From Frankiaceae bacterium (GTDB lineage Bacteria > Actinomycetota > Actinomycetes > BP-191), in assembly GCA_030840645.1 (NCBI GenBank), contig JAVEEC010000012.1, positions 42,204-106,203 on the forward strand: a stretch of DNA of 64,000 nt, given 5' to 3'. Shown in pieces: positions 1 to 9,521 of the stretch. Under the pieces are notes generated by a model. The model saw only the letters and a list, made by a program, of their open reading frames with translations, was not told the DNA's origin and searched no databases. The stretch's first letter is position 1. Each line of letters opens with the position of its first letter. Made by a program: the position numbers and the translations under genes.

Positions 1-1
1 C

Positions 2-1003
2 GACCTCGGCGGCGTCTACTTCAACGCGCTGTTCATGCTGGCGACGGCGGGCGCGTACTTCGCGACGCGGTTCGAGCCGCTGCTCTTCCTGATCCTCGTG
101 CAGCACGTCGAGATGGCGCACCAGTTCCTGCCGTTCCTGCGCCTCGACGGCTACTACATCGTCGCGGACGCGGTCGGCGTGCCCGACCTGTTCACCCGGA
201 TCGGGCCGATCCTCAAGTCGATGGTGCCGTGGAAGAAGTCCGACCAGCGCGTCACCGACCTCAAGCCGTGGGTACGGCTGTTCGTCACGGCGTGGGTGCT
301 GGTCGTGGTGCCGTTCCTGCTGTTCAACCTCACGCTGCTGCTCGTGCACCTGCCCCGCCTGCTCGGCACCGGCATGGAGTCGGTACGGCAGCAGTGGGCA
401 ACGGCGCACGCCGCGTTCGGCGACGGCAACTGGCTGGTCGGTGTCGGTGGCGGGTTGCAGATGCTGATCCTCGTGCTGCCGTTCGTCGGGATCGTCTACA
501 CGTTCGCGCGGCTCGGCATGCGGATCGGGCGGCGGTCGTGGGCGTGGTCCGCCGACTCGTACGCCAAGCGGGGGCTGGTCCTCGTCGTGGGTACGGGGCT
601 GCTCGGGCTGCTGGTCTGGGCCTGGCTGCCGGGCAAGCAGTACGCGCCGATCGAGCCGGGTGAGCGGGGGACGTTCACCGACTACGTCGCGTCCTCCGAG
701 ACGATCCTGCGCCACGACACGACGCCCGCGCTGGTGCCCACCGGGAGGGCCGGCGCGGTGCCTACGAACGACGCGACGACGGCGCCCGGCGGGTCGCGGC
801 CCGGCGCGCCGCCGCCGAGCGCCGCGCCGAGCGGGACGACGACAGGGGACGGCTCCGCCTCGGCGACACCAGGAACCGCGGGCGGCGGCGCGTCGCCCCA
901 ACCGAGCACGCAGGCGAGCAGCACGCCCTCGGCCGCGCCCAGCGCCTCGCCGACCCCCACCCCGACGCCGACCCCCACTCCGACCGCGACCGTGACGCCC
1001 TGA
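2..1003 (+). CDS. Putative peptide zinc metalloprotease-like (M50-type) multi-pass membrane protein, 5' truncated by window edge; Pro/Thr/Ser-rich C-terminal tail
   Basis: Frame open from base 2; 'FLRLDGYYIVADAVGVPDLF' LDGYY segment typical of M50-like putative peptide zinc metalloproteases; several TM segments; tail ...PTPTPTPTPTPTATVTP. Confidence 0.7.
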   Translation, partial: DLGGVYFNALFMLATAGAYFATRFEPLLFLILVQHVEMAHQFLPFLRLDGYYIVADAVGVPDLFTRIGPILKSMVPWKKSDQRVTDLKPWVRLFVTAWVLVVVPFLLFNLTLLLVHLPRLLGTGMESVRQQWATAHAAFGDGNWLVGVGGGLQMLILVLPFVGIVYTFARLGMRIGRRSWAWSADSYAKRGLVLVVGTGLLGLLVWAWLPGKQYAPIEPGERGTFTDYVASSETILRHDTTPALVPTGRAGAVPTNDATTAPGGSRPGAPPPSAAPSGTTTGDGSASATPGTAGGGASPQPSTQASSTPSAAPSASPTPTPTPTPTPTATVTP

Positions 1004-1013
1004 GGAGCCGAGC

Positions 1014-1736
1014 ATGAGGAGCCGACCGATGCGCCGTCTCGCGGCGCTCGTTCTCGCCGCGGGACTCGCGTTCGTCGCGTTGCCGACGGCGCCGGCCGTC
1101 GCGGACGACGGCAACAACATCGTCAGCGTCGTCAACACCAAGGACGGCGCGGACATCTTCAAGATGGTGTTCGACATCCGCCGGGTGACCGGCGACGTGG
1201 TCGACAACGGCAACGCCGCCATCGCCTACGCCTCCTGCACCGACTGCAAGACGGTCGCCATCGCGATCCAGATCGTGTTCGTCACCGGCAACCCGTCGAC
1301 GGTCGCGCCGGAGAACGTCGCCATCGCCGTCAACGAGAACTGCACCGCCTGCGAGACGCTCGCCTCGGCGTACCAGTTCGTGGTCTCGACGAACGGCCCG
1401 GTGACGTTCACCAAGGACGGGTGGCGGCGCCTCCGCGAGATCCGCAAGGGTCTCGAACGACTGCGCCAGGGGGACCTGCCGATCGCCGAGATCCAGACCC
1501 GGCTGGACGCGTTGATGGACGAGCTGGGGGACGTGCTGCGGACCGAGCTCGTACCCGTCGACCGCCACCGTGACGACGACGACCGCGCGTCGCCGACGTC
1601 GACACCGACCGCGACCATGACGGCGGACCCGGTCGGCTCGCCGGCCACGACGACCATCGAGACCGCGTCGCCGACGGTCTCCCCGTCGTCCAGCGAGGCG
1701 GCGACCACGGCGCCGACGGCGACGGTCACGCCGTGA
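1014..1736 (+). CDS. Secreted protein with two CTxC motifs (CTDC, CTAC) and Thr/Pro/Ser-rich tail
   Basis: Signal peptide MRRLAALVLAAGLAFVALPTAPAVA; ASCTDCKTVAIA and ENCTACETLA; tail ends PTATVTP. Confidence 0.7.
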   Translation: MRSRPMRRLAALVLAAGLAFVALPTAPAVADDGNNIVSVVNTKDGADIFKMVFDIRRVTGDVVDNGNAAIAYASCTDCKTVAIAIQIVFVTGNPSTVAPENVAIAVNENCTACETLASAYQFVVSTNGPVTFTKDGWRRLREIRKGLERLRQGDLPIAEIQTRLDALMDELGDVLRTELVPVDRHRDDDDRASPTSTPTATMTADPVGSPATTTIETASPTVSPSSSEAATTAPTATVTP

Positions 1737-2518
1737 GGCGGGCCGCGCTGCCTGTCGCGGCGTTCGTCCTGCTGACCAGCTGCGCGCAGGCCGGTACGCC
1801 GGTGCAGCGCGCGCTGCACGACACCACCGGCCGCCTGGACCGGATCAAGTCGGCGACCCTCGACCTGAGGATGGCGGCCGAGTCGCCGGGCGCGAAGGGG
1901 CCGGTCGGCTTCGCGATGAAGGGTCCGTTCGCGCTGCCGAGCGAGCCAGGACTGCCGGTCGCGAACCTCGCCGTCACCGAGCTGCGCGGGGCGAAGACGT
2001 ACGAGGCGACGTTCGTGTCGACGGGCCGGCGGGCATACGTCGTCCGCGGCGGCCGTACGGTCGCGCTGCCGGCGGGGACGTCGTTCGACCTCGGCGGCGG
2101 GAACGGTCTCGGCTCGCTGCGCATCGACGGCTGGCTGCGCTCGCCGCGGCTCTCCGACGGCGGTCAGGTCGGCGGTGTCGCGACCGATCGGATCGACGCG
2201 GGGCTGGACGTGGCGGCGGCGTTCGACGACCTCGGCCGGCTCGGCGAACGGCTGGGCACGCCCGCACTCGCGGGGCTGCGCCCGCTGGACGCCGCGGCCA
2301 AGGCGGCGCTCGGCCGGGCCGCGTCCGACTCCTCGATCCGGGTCTGGACCGGCACCAGGGACCGGCTGCTGCGCAGGCTGGTCCTCACGGTGACCCTCGC
2401 GCCGGGCGGCACGCTGCCGGAGGCGTTGCGGAAGATGGTGCCGGTGACGCTGTCGTTCTCGCTCGGCCTCTCGGCCGTCAACGAGCCGGTCCACGTCGAC
2501 CCGCCCGCCGGCGCCTAG
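1733..2518 (+). CDS. Putative lipoprotein (LppX/LprG-like fold possible)
   Basis: Lipobox-like LLTSC; GTG start overlaps preceding stop (GTGA), consistent with an operon. Confidence 0.6.
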   Translation: MRRAALPVAAFVLLTSCAQAGTPVQRALHDTTGRLDRIKSATLDLRMAAESPGAKGPVGFAMKGPFALPSEPGLPVANLAVTELRGAKTYEATFVSTGRRAYVVRGGRTVALPAGTSFDLGGGNGLGSLRIDGWLRSPRLSDGGQVGGVATDRIDAGLDVAAAFDDLGRLGERLGTPALAGLRPLDAAAKAALGRAASDSSIRVWTGTRDRLLRRLVLTVTLAPGGTLPEALRKMVPVTLSFSLGLSAVNEPVHVDPPAGA

Positions 2519-2525
2519 CGGATCC

Positions 2526-3899
2526 CTACTCGCCCGGCGGCAGCGTGACCTCGGCGACCGTGCCGCGGTCCGGGGCGTTGCGCAACGACACCGTCCCGCC
2601 GTGCGCCTCGACGGTCTGCTTCACGATCGCGAGGCCGAGCCCCGAGCCCGGCATCGCGCGCGCCTCGTCGGCCCGGAAGAACCGGCCGAACACGTGCGGC
2701 AGCGCGTCCTCCGGCACGCCGGGGCCGCTGTCGCGGACCGTGAGCCGCCCGTCGCCCGTGAGGCGGACCTCGACAGCGGCGCCGGGCCCCGAGAACTTCG
2801 CGGCGTTGTCGAGCAGGTTGGTGACGGCGCGCTCCAGCCGCCGGGCCACGCCGCGTACGGTGACCGGCTCGGTCTCGACGTCGAACGTCGCGGCGGGCCA
2901 GTACCGGCGCGCGCGGTCGACGGCGTCGTTGACGACCTCGTCGAACGCCACGGCCTCCGGCGCCTCCTCCGGCTCGTCGCCGCGCGCCAGCTCGACCACG
3001 TCGGCGACCAGCGCGGTCAGCTCCTCGACCTGGCCGACGATCGCGGTGACGACCTCCTCGCGAACGTCCGGCGACAGCTCGTCGACGCGGCGCAGCACCT
3101 CGGCGTTGGTGCGCAGGCTGGCGAGCGGGGTCCGCAGCTCGTGGGACGCGTCGGCCACTAGGCGGCGCTGCGCGCCGACCGACTGCTGCAACGCCGCGAG
3201 CATCGTGTTGAACGACGCCGCGAGCCGGCCCAGCTCGTCGCGCCGCGACTCGTCGATCCGCAGCGTCAGGTCGCGGGTCGCCGCGATCTGCTCGGCCGCC
3301 TCGGTGAGCCCGACGACCGGGGTCAACGCCCGACGCGACACGACCCACGCGAGCCCCGCCGCGAGCGCCAGCCCGGCGGCGGCGAGCAGCCCGAACGCCA
3401 CCGCGAGGCGGCGCAGCTGGTTCTGCACGGTCGCCTGCGGCAGCGCCACCTGGACCGCGAAGCCCGGGATCAGCGGCCTGGTGAGCATCCGGAAGCGGGC
3501 GCCGTCGATCGTCACGTCGCGGAGCACCTGGCCGCGGGTGCCGTTGGCGACGGCGAGGTCCGCGGTCCCGACCGGCAGCGCGACAGGCGGGGTCGTGATC
3601 GGCGACGTCTCGCCCTCCGCCGTGAGGACCTGGACGTACCCGCCGACCTCGCCGACCCGGGCGTTGAGGCGGATGCCGAACGGGTTGTTCTGCTGTCGCT
3701 GCGCCTGCGTGCGCAGGGCGGCGCTCTGGCTGCGCAGCTGGCTCTCCAACGGTGCCCGCAGCTCGCGCCGGACCGTGAGGAACGCCACCCCGACCACGCC
3801 ACTCACGGCGACGACGACGGCGAGCACGACGACGGCGACGAGACGGGACCGCAGCGACCGGCCGAGCGCCCACCACGGCGCGGGTGGCACCGGGGTCAT
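2526..3899 (-). CDS. Sensor histidine kinase (HAMP-HisKA-HATPase), MprB-like
   Basis: [19 protein letters not shown]-box, N/G1/G2 boxes; overlaps response regulator by 4 bp. Confidence 0.85.
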   Translation of the reverse strand: MTPVPPAPWWALGRSLRSRLVAVVVLAVVVAVSGVVGVAFLTVRRELRAPLESQLRSQSAALRTQAQRQQNNPFGIRLNARVGEVGGYVQVLTAEGETSPITTPPVALPVGTADLAVANGTRGQVLRDVTIDGARFRMLTRPLIPGFAVQVALPQATVQNQLRRLAVAFGLLAAAGLALAAGLAWVVSRRALTPVVGLTEAAEQIAATRDLTLRIDESRRDELGRLAASFNTMLAALQQSVGAQRRLVADASHELRTPLASLRTNAEVLRRVDELSPDVREEVVTAIVGQVEELTALVADVVELARGDEPEEAPEAVAFDEVVNDAVDRARRYWPAATFDVETEPVTVRGVARRLERAVTNLLDNAAKFSGPGAAVEVRLTGDGRLTVRDSGPGVPEDALPHVFGRFFRADEARAMPGSGLGLAIVKQTVEAHGGTVSLRNAPDRGTVAEVTLPPGE

Positions 3900-4588
3900 G
3901 ACGGCTCGCGGGCGGTGTACCCGACCCCGCGCACGGTGTGGATCAGCCGGGGCTCGCCGCCGGCCTCGGTCTTGCGGCGCAGGTAGCCGATGAAGACTTC
4001 GAGGGAGTTCGACGCCGGCTCCAGCTCGTACCCCCAGACCCGGTCGACGATGACCTCGCGCGTCAGGACGCGGCCGGCGTTGCGGAGCAGCAGCTCGAGC
4101 AGCGCGAACTCCGTCCGCGTCAGCTCGACCGCGCGGCTCCCGCGCCGGACCTCGCGGCTCTCCGGGTCGAGGGTGAGGTCCGCGAGGGTCACCGGCGCGG
4201 GGTCGTCCTCCGGGGGCCGGCTGCGGCGGATCAGGGCGCGCAGCCGGGCCCGGAGCTCGTCGAGGGCGAACGGCTTCACGAGGTAGTCGTCCGCGCCCGC
4301 GTCGAGGCCCGCCACCCGGTCGCCGACCTCGTCCCGTGCGGTGAGGACGAGGATCGGCGTCCGGTCGCCCTTGGCGCGCAGCCTCCGGCAGACCTCGAGC
4401 CCCCCGACGTACGGCATCATCACGTCGAGGACGACGACGTCGGGGGCGACGTCGGGAACGGCCTCCAGGGCCTTGAGGCCGTTCGAGACGGCGGTGACGT
4501 CGTACCCGTCGAGCCGCAGCGCCCGCGTCAGCGCCGCCCGGATCTCCGGGTCGTCGTCGACGACGAGCGCGCGTACGGCTTCGGTCAT
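3896..4588 (-). CDS. OmpR-family response regulator, MprA-like
   Basis: Receiver [27 protein letters not shown]-terminal [31 protein letters not shown] resembles MprA. Confidence 0.88.
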   Translation of the reverse strand: MTEAVRALVVDDDPEIRAALTRALRLDGYDVTAVSNGLKALEAVPDVAPDVVVLDVMMPYVGGLEVCRRLRAKGDRTPILVLTARDEVGDRVAGLDAGADDYLVKPFALDELRARLRALIRRSRPPEDDPAPVTLADLTLDPESREVRRGSRAVELTRTEFALLELLLRNAGRVLTREVIVDRVWGYELEPASNSLEVFIGYLRRKTEAGGEPRLIHTVRGVGYTAREPS

Positions 4589-5793
4589 CCCGCGGCGGCG
4601 TCCGTGAGCTTCACGCTCGCAGTGTGCCGCGAACCGCCCCGCTCGTACGTCACCGTCACCGTCTCGCCGGGCGCGTGCGCCCGGACGGCGGCGATGAGGC
4701 CGTCCGCGTCGGTGACCTGGTGGTCGCCGATCGCGATGATCGTGTCGCCGGTCGCGAGGCCCGCGAGGTCGGCGGGGCCGCCCGCCGTCACGGCCTGGAG
4801 GACGACGCGCGTCGTGCCGTCGGCGTTGGTCGCCTCACCGACCGAGACGCCGATCTGCGCGCGGCTGGCGTGGCCCGTCTCGATCAGCTGGGTCGCGATG
4901 GACTTCGCCTGGTCGATCGGGATGGCGAAGCCGACACCGATGTTCCCGGCCTGGCCGCTGGTGGACCCGGCGGTCGCGATGGCGCTGTTGATGCCGATGA
5001 CCTGCCCGGCGAGGTCGACGAGCGCGCCACCTGAGTTGCCGGGGTTGATCGCCGCGTCGGTCTGGATCGCGTCGATCACTGTCGTCACCGACGACTGGCC
5101 GAACGTGCTGCGGTCGGTGGTGTTCACCGGCCGGTTCAGCGCGGAGACGATGCCGGCGGTCACGGTGCCGGAGAGGCCGAGCGGCGAGCCGACGGCGAGG
5201 ACGTTGTCGCCGACCTTGACGTTCGCCGAACGCCCCAGGGTCGCGGCGGTCAGGCCGGTCTTGTCGACCTTGATGACGGCGAGGTCGGACGCGGCGTCTC
5301 CGCCGACCAGCCGTGCGGTCGCCGAGGTGCCGTCGTTGAACGTCACCCGGAGGCTGGTCGCGTCACCCGCGACGTGGTTGTTGGTGAGGATGTAGCCGTC
5401 GGAGCGGATGACAACGCCGGAGCCGCTGCCGCGGCCGCCGTTGACCGTCACGTCGATCGAGACGACGGAGGGGAGCACCTTGGCCGCGACGGCGACGTAC
5501 GAGCCCGGCACCGCGGCCTGGACGGGTACGGCGGCGTCGCCGTTGCCGATTGTGGTGACCGTCCGGGCGGGGGCCAGCTCGCGGCCGGCGTACACGCCGC
5601 CGACGCCGCCCGCGAGGGCGCACGCGGCCGCGACCGCGGCGACGGCGAGGTAGCCCGGGCGGCGGCGTTCGCGCGGCGCCGGGGCCTCGGGCGGCGCGGG
5701 CGGCGGCTCGACCGGCGGCGGCGCGTCGATGACGACGGTGTCGGAGTCGGGGGACTCGTCGAAGGTGAAGGGCGGGTAGGTGTCGGTGTCCAT
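4585..5793 (-). CDS. Trypsin-like serine protease with PDZ domain (HtrA/DegP/PepD-like), membrane anchored
   Basis: [58 protein letters not shown]-terminal TM. Confidence 0.9.
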   Translation of the reverse strand: MDTDTYPPFTFDESPDSDTVVIDAPPPVEPPPAPPEAPAPRERRRPGYLAVAAVAAACALAGGVGGVYAGRELAPARTVTTIGNGDAAVPVQAAVPGSYVAVAAKVLPSVVSIDVTVNGGRGSGSGVVIRSDGYILTNNHVAGDATSLRVTFNDGTSATARLVGGDAASDLAVIKVDKTGLTAATLGRSANVKVGDNVLAVGSPLGLSGTVTAGIVSALNRPVNTTDRSTFGQSSVTTVIDAIQTDAAINPGNSGGALVDLAGQVIGINSAIATAGSTSGQAGNIGVGFAIPIDQAKSIATQLIETGHASRAQIGVSVGEATNADGTTRVVLQAVTAGGPADLAGLATGDTIIAIGDHQVTDADGLIAAVRAHAPGETVTVTYERGGSRHTASVKLTDAAAG

Positions 5794-5814
5794 GCGAGCA
5801 GGTTGCCCGGCCGT

Positions 5815-5832
5815 CCTGAACGGAACCTGAAC
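5815..5832 (-). promoter_or_regulatory. Perfect heptamer direct repeat CCTGAAC-GGAA-CCTGAAC upstream of htrA-RR-HK operon
   Basis: Read directly; 11-bp periodicity as for OmpR-family half-sites; 22 bp upstream of the HtrA start. Confidence 0.5.
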
Positions 5833-5856
5833 GCCTGCTGCGACCCTGCTGAGAGC

Positions 5857-8025
5857 TCAGCCGACCGTTGCCGGCGCCTCGCGCAGGTCGATCTCGTGCG
5901 CCTCGACGTGCACGTCCGGGAGCAGCCGGGCGAGCCATCCGGGCAGCCACCAGTTGCGGTCGCCGAGCAGCTCCATCGTCGCCGGCACGAGCACCATCCG
6001 GACCAGCGTCGCGTCGACGAAGATCGCCGCCGCCATGCCGATCCCGATCATCTTGAGGAACACCACCGGACTGAACACGAACGCCAGGAACACGCTCACC
6101 ATGATCGCGGCCGCGGCCGTGATGACGCGGGCCGTCTTGGCGAGTCCGTCGGCGACGGCGAGGCCGTTGTCGTGGGTGCGGTCGTACTCCTCGCGGATGC
6201 GCGAGAGCAGGAACACCTCGTAGTCCATCGACAGCCCGAAGAGGATCGCGAACATCATCATCGGGATGAAGCTCGGCACCGGCGTCGGGTCGGGGATGCC
6301 GATCAGCCTCCCGAGCGGGCCGCCGTTCACGCAGAGCGCGACGACGCCGTAGGCCGCCCCGATGGAGAGCAGGTTCATCACCGCGGCCTTCACCGCGACG
6401 AGGATCGAACGGAACACCACGAGCAGCAGCAGGAACGACAGCAGCACGACCGCGCCGACGAGGACGGGCAGCCGCTTGCTGATGCCCCGCGTCGAGTCGA
6501 CCCCGCCCGCGACCAGGCCGCTCACCCGGACCTTGAGGTGACTGTCCTTCGTCGCCTCGGGGAGCACGTCGTTGCGCAGCCTGTCGACGAGCTTCTCCGT
6601 CTCCTTCGACTGCGGCGACGTCGTCGGGACGAGCTGGACGATCGCCGTGTCGCCGGCGGGGTTCGGCTGCGGCGGCGACACGCTCTTGACGCCGGGGACC
6701 GTACGCAGCCGCTCGGCGAGCGCGGTCGCGGCCGGCAGGTCGCCGGGTCCGGACAGCTCGACGGTCAGCAGGAACGGACCGTTGAAGCCCTTGCCGAAGC
6801 CCTGCGTGAGCAGGTCGTACGAGCGCCGCGTCGTGAACGACTTCGGGTCGTTCGACGCGTCGGGGAAGCCGAACCGCATCCCGAAGAAGGGCACGGCCAG
6901 CAGCAGCAGGAGGACGAGCCCGCCGATCGCCGCGGGCCACGGCCGGCGCTGGATGAACCGGCTCCACCGGAACCAGAACGAGTGGTCGTACGCCCGCGCG
7001 CGCTTGCCGAAGAAGGGCACGTGCAGGCGTTCGATGTTGCGGCCGGTGAAGCCGAGGACGGCGGGCAGCAACGTGATCGACGCCAGCATGATGATCAGCA
7101 CGGCGAGCACCGCGGAGAACGCCACGCCGGCCGCGAACGGCACGCCCATCACGAGGATGCCGAGCATCGAGATGACGACCGTGCAGCCCGCGAACATCAC
7201 CGCGCGGCCCGCGGTCGCGATCGAGACGATCGTCGCCTGCCGCGGCTCCATGCCGTCGGCGAGGCCGGAGCGGTACCGCGTCACGATGAACAGCGCGTAG
7301 TCCACCCCGACGCCGATGCCGACCATCGCGGCGACCGCCGGCGCCCAGTCCGGCGTGTCCACCACGTGGCGCAGCACCGCGCCGAGCGACATCGCGATGC
7401 CGATGCCGAACGCCGCCGTCATCAGCGGCAGCCCCATCGCGACCAGCGAGCCGAACGTCACGAGCAGGATCAGCGCGGCGGCGGCGAAGCCGATCCCCTC
7501 GGACCCGACCGCGCCCTGCGACGCGACCGCGGCCACCTGGCCGCCGGCCTCGACCTGCACGCCGCTCTTGCCGTCGGCCGCGCGGATCTTGCCGATCATC
7601 GTCTTGGCGTCGGCCACGCCGATGTCCTGGCCCTGCACGTCGAGCTCGACGTCGGCGTAGGCGATGGTGCCGTCGGGCGACACCTGCGCCGCGCCGCGGT
7701 CACTGAACGGCGACACGACGTTGACGACGTGCGGGTCGTCCTTCAGGTCGTTGAGCAGCCCCTCGATCGCGGCCCGCGCGGCGGGTGACCGGACGCCGTC
7801 GGGCGCGCGGAACACCACCTGCACGGTGTCGCCCGCGCGCTGCGGGAACTTCGCCTGGAGCTGGTCGACCGCGGCCTTGGACTCCGAACCCGGCGCGAAG
7901 TAGTCGGCCTTGAAGTCGGCGCCGAACGCCGACGACAGGGCGATGGATCCCGCGAGCGCGAGCACCCAGACGAAGACGACGAGACGGCGGCGCGCGTAGC
8001 ACCAGCTTGCGACCCGAACGAGCAT
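5857..8025 (-). CDS. MMPL/RND family transporter
   Basis: Two repeated MMPL halves, e.g. GIGVGVDYALFIVTRYR and FGLSMDYEVFLLSRIREEYDR. Confidence 0.92.
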   Translation of the reverse strand: MLVRVASWCYARRRLVVFVWVLALAGSIALSSAFGADFKADYFAPGSESKAAVDQLQAKFPQRAGDTVQVVFRAPDGVRSPAARAAIEGLLNDLKDDPHVVNVVSPFSDRGAAQVSPDGTIAYADVELDVQGQDIGVADAKTMIGKIRAADGKSGVQVEAGGQVAAVASQGAVGSEGIGFAAAALILLVTFGSLVAMGLPLMTAAFGIGIAMSLGAVLRHVVDTPDWAPAVAAMVGIGVGVDYALFIVTRYRSGLADGMEPRQATIVSIATAGRAVMFAGCTVVISMLGILVMGVPFAAGVAFSAVLAVLIIMLASITLLPAVLGFTGRNIERLHVPFFGKRARAYDHSFWFRWSRFIQRRPWPAAIGGLVLLLLLAVPFFGMRFGFPDASNDPKSFTTRRSYDLLTQGFGKGFNGPFLLTVELSGPGDLPAATALAERLRTVPGVKSVSPPQPNPAGDTAIVQLVPTTSPQSKETEKLVDRLRNDVLPEATKDSHLKVRVSGLVAGGVDSTRGISKRLPVLVGAVVLLSFLLLLVVFRSILVAVKAAVMNLLSIGAAYGVVALCVNGGPLGRLIGIPDPTPVPSFIPMMMFAILFGLSMDYEVFLLSRIREEYDRTHDNGLAVADGLAKTARVITAAAAIMVSVFLAFVFSPVVFLKMIGIGMAAAIFVDATLVRMVLVPATMELLGDRNWWLPGWLARLLPDVHVEAHEIDLREAPATVG

Positions 8026-8119
8026 GGCGATCCTCCCGTTGCCGCGACCCCTCCACTATCCACCGCGCACGCCGGGAGGGACCCGGCTTTGCGACCCCCG
8101 CGCGCTCCGGTGCCCTCGT

Positions 8120-8137
8120 TCACAGGGACCTCGCAGG
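8120..8137 (+). promoter_or_regulatory. PhoP-box-like direct repeat TCACAGG-N4-TCGCAGG in the divergent MMPL/USP-like intergenic region
   Basis: Resembles the described mycobacterial PhoP box TCACAGC-N4-TCACAGC. Confidence 0.45.
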
Positions 8138-8221
8138 CGGTGTTCAGCGACGGCTCAGATCGCGCGACGAGGGTCGGTCGGGTGGGCCGGGAACCGCCCG
8201 GCGCCGAGCAAGGAGGACCCC

Positions 8222-8677
8222 ATGAGCGTGCAGACCCTCGACCATGTCCCCACCGTCGTCGCCTGCGTCGACGTCAGCGACGTCCGCGACGGGCAGGAGG
8301 TCGCCGAGGCGGCGACCGCGCGGGCGGGGACCGACGGCGCCCGGCTCGTCTTCTACGTCGTCGACGGCAACAGCGCGTTCTCCAGCGTGCGCCCGACCCG
8401 GTGGTCGGCGGACGGCGACAGGTACGGCGACCTGCTCGACCCGTTGCAGCTCGAGCTGCTCGGCGAGCACCACGTCGCGGTCGCCGTGCACCGCGCGCGG
8501 CAGGCCGGCGTGGACGCGTACGGGTGGCTGCCGCTGCGCCGCGGCATCGCCGGCATCGGCCGGTACGCGCGGGAGAACGCCGCCGGCGTCGTCGTGCTCG
8601 CGGCCGCGCATGCCGCCCTCGCCGCGTCGTTGCGCGACTGGGGCAGGGAGAACGACCTCGAGGTCGTCACGGCGTGA
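8222..8677 (+). CDS. Small USP-like alpha/beta protein, paralogue of 43916..44362
   Basis: AAGGAGGA SD before ATG; shares RPxxW..LDPxxLExLGxHxxAxxVxRARxxGxDAYGWLP with second copy. Confidence 0.6.
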   Translation: MSVQTLDHVPTVVACVDVSDVRDGQEVAEAATARAGTDGARLVFYVVDGNSAFSSVRPTRWSADGDRYGDLLDPLQLELLGEHHVAVAVHRARQAGVDAYGWLPLRRGIAGIGRYARENAAGVVVLAAAHAALAASLRDWGRENDLEVVTA

Positions 8678-8707
8678 GAACCGCGTGGCAGGTCGGGGCG
8701 GGGACGC

Positions 8708-8725
8708 TCACAGGAACCTCACCGC
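8708..8725 (+). promoter_or_regulatory. PhoP-box-like direct repeat TCACAGG-N4-TCACCGC upstream of PhoP-like regulator
   Basis: Read directly; 11-bp half-site period, 43 bp before the ATG. Confidence 0.45.
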
Positions 8726-8768
8726 CAGCGGCGATGCGACGCCCAGGTGCGGACCGCACGATGACAGC

Positions 8769-9521
8769 ATGACGATCACCAAGACGACCGAACGAGGACA
8801 GGCGATGACGGGTGCGGGCGCGGCCACGAAGCCGGAGGCGAGGCTGCTCGTCGTCGACGACGAGCCGAACATCCGCGAGCTGCTTTCCGCGAGCCTGCGC
8901 TTCGCGGGGTTCGAGGTCACGACCGCCGCCGACGGCGCCGAGGCGATGACCGCGGCCCGCGCGAGCCGGCCCGACCTGCTCGTCCTCGACGTGATGATGC
9001 CGGGCGTGGACGGCTTCGAGGTCGTCCGCCGGCTGCGCGGCGAGGGGCTGCAGTGCCCGGTGCTGTTCCTCACCGCGCGCGACTCGACCGACGACAAGGT
9101 CACCGGCCTGACCCTCGGCGGCGACGACTACGTGACCAAGCCGTTCAGCCTCGAGGAGGTCATCGCGCGGATCCGCGCCATCCTGCGTCGCCACAGCGGC
9201 GCGAACGCCGCCGACCCGGCGCGGCTGGCGTTCGCCGACCTGGAGCTGGACGACGACACCCACGAGGTCTGGAAGGACGGCGTGCTGGTCGCCCTGTCGC
9301 CGACGGAGTTCAAGCTGCTGCGGTACTTCATGCAGAACGCGGGGCGGGTCCTGTCCAAGGCGCAGATCCTCGACCACGTCTGGAACTACGACTTCGGCGG
9401 CGAGGCGAACGTTGTCGAGTCGTACGTCTCCTACCTGCGGCGCAAGATCGACACGACCGAGCCCCGGCTGCTCCAGACGCTGCGCGGCGTCGGCTACACC
9501 CTGCGGCTGCCACGGACGTGA
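8769..9521 (+). CDS. OmpR-family response regulator, PhoP-like
   Basis: VLDVMMPGVDGFEVVRRLR..LFLTARDSTDDKVTGLTLGGDDYVTKPFSLEEV..ILDHVWNYDFGGEANVVESYVSYLRRKIDT, very close to mycobacterial PhoP. Confidence 0.9.
   Translation: MTITKTTERGQAMTGAGAATKPEARLLVVDDEPNIRELLSASLRFAGFEVTTAADGAEAMTAARASRPDLLVLDVMMPGVDGFEVVRRLRGEGLQCPVLFLTARDSTDDKVTGLTLGGDDYVTKPFSLEEVIARIRAILRRHSGANAADPARLAFADLELDDDTHEVWKDGVLVALSPTEFKLLRYFMQNAGRVLSKAQILDHVWNYDFGGEANVVESYVSYLRRKIDTTEPRLLQTLRGVGYTLRLPRT

Noticed and set aside
940-1000. PT dipeptide repeat (CCGACCCCCAC-type) as a possible phase-variable tract
   Set aside because: Imperfect at the DNA level and typical of Pro/Thr-rich actinobacterial linkers; no support for phase variation.
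5374-7788. Very long plus-strand ORF (804 aa) and similar long opposite-frame ORFs (e.g. 27786..30257, 36942..38996, 34979..36430)
   Set aside because: Arg/His/Asp/Gly/Ala-rich low-complexity translations antisense or out-of-frame to clear genes; a high-GC artefact.
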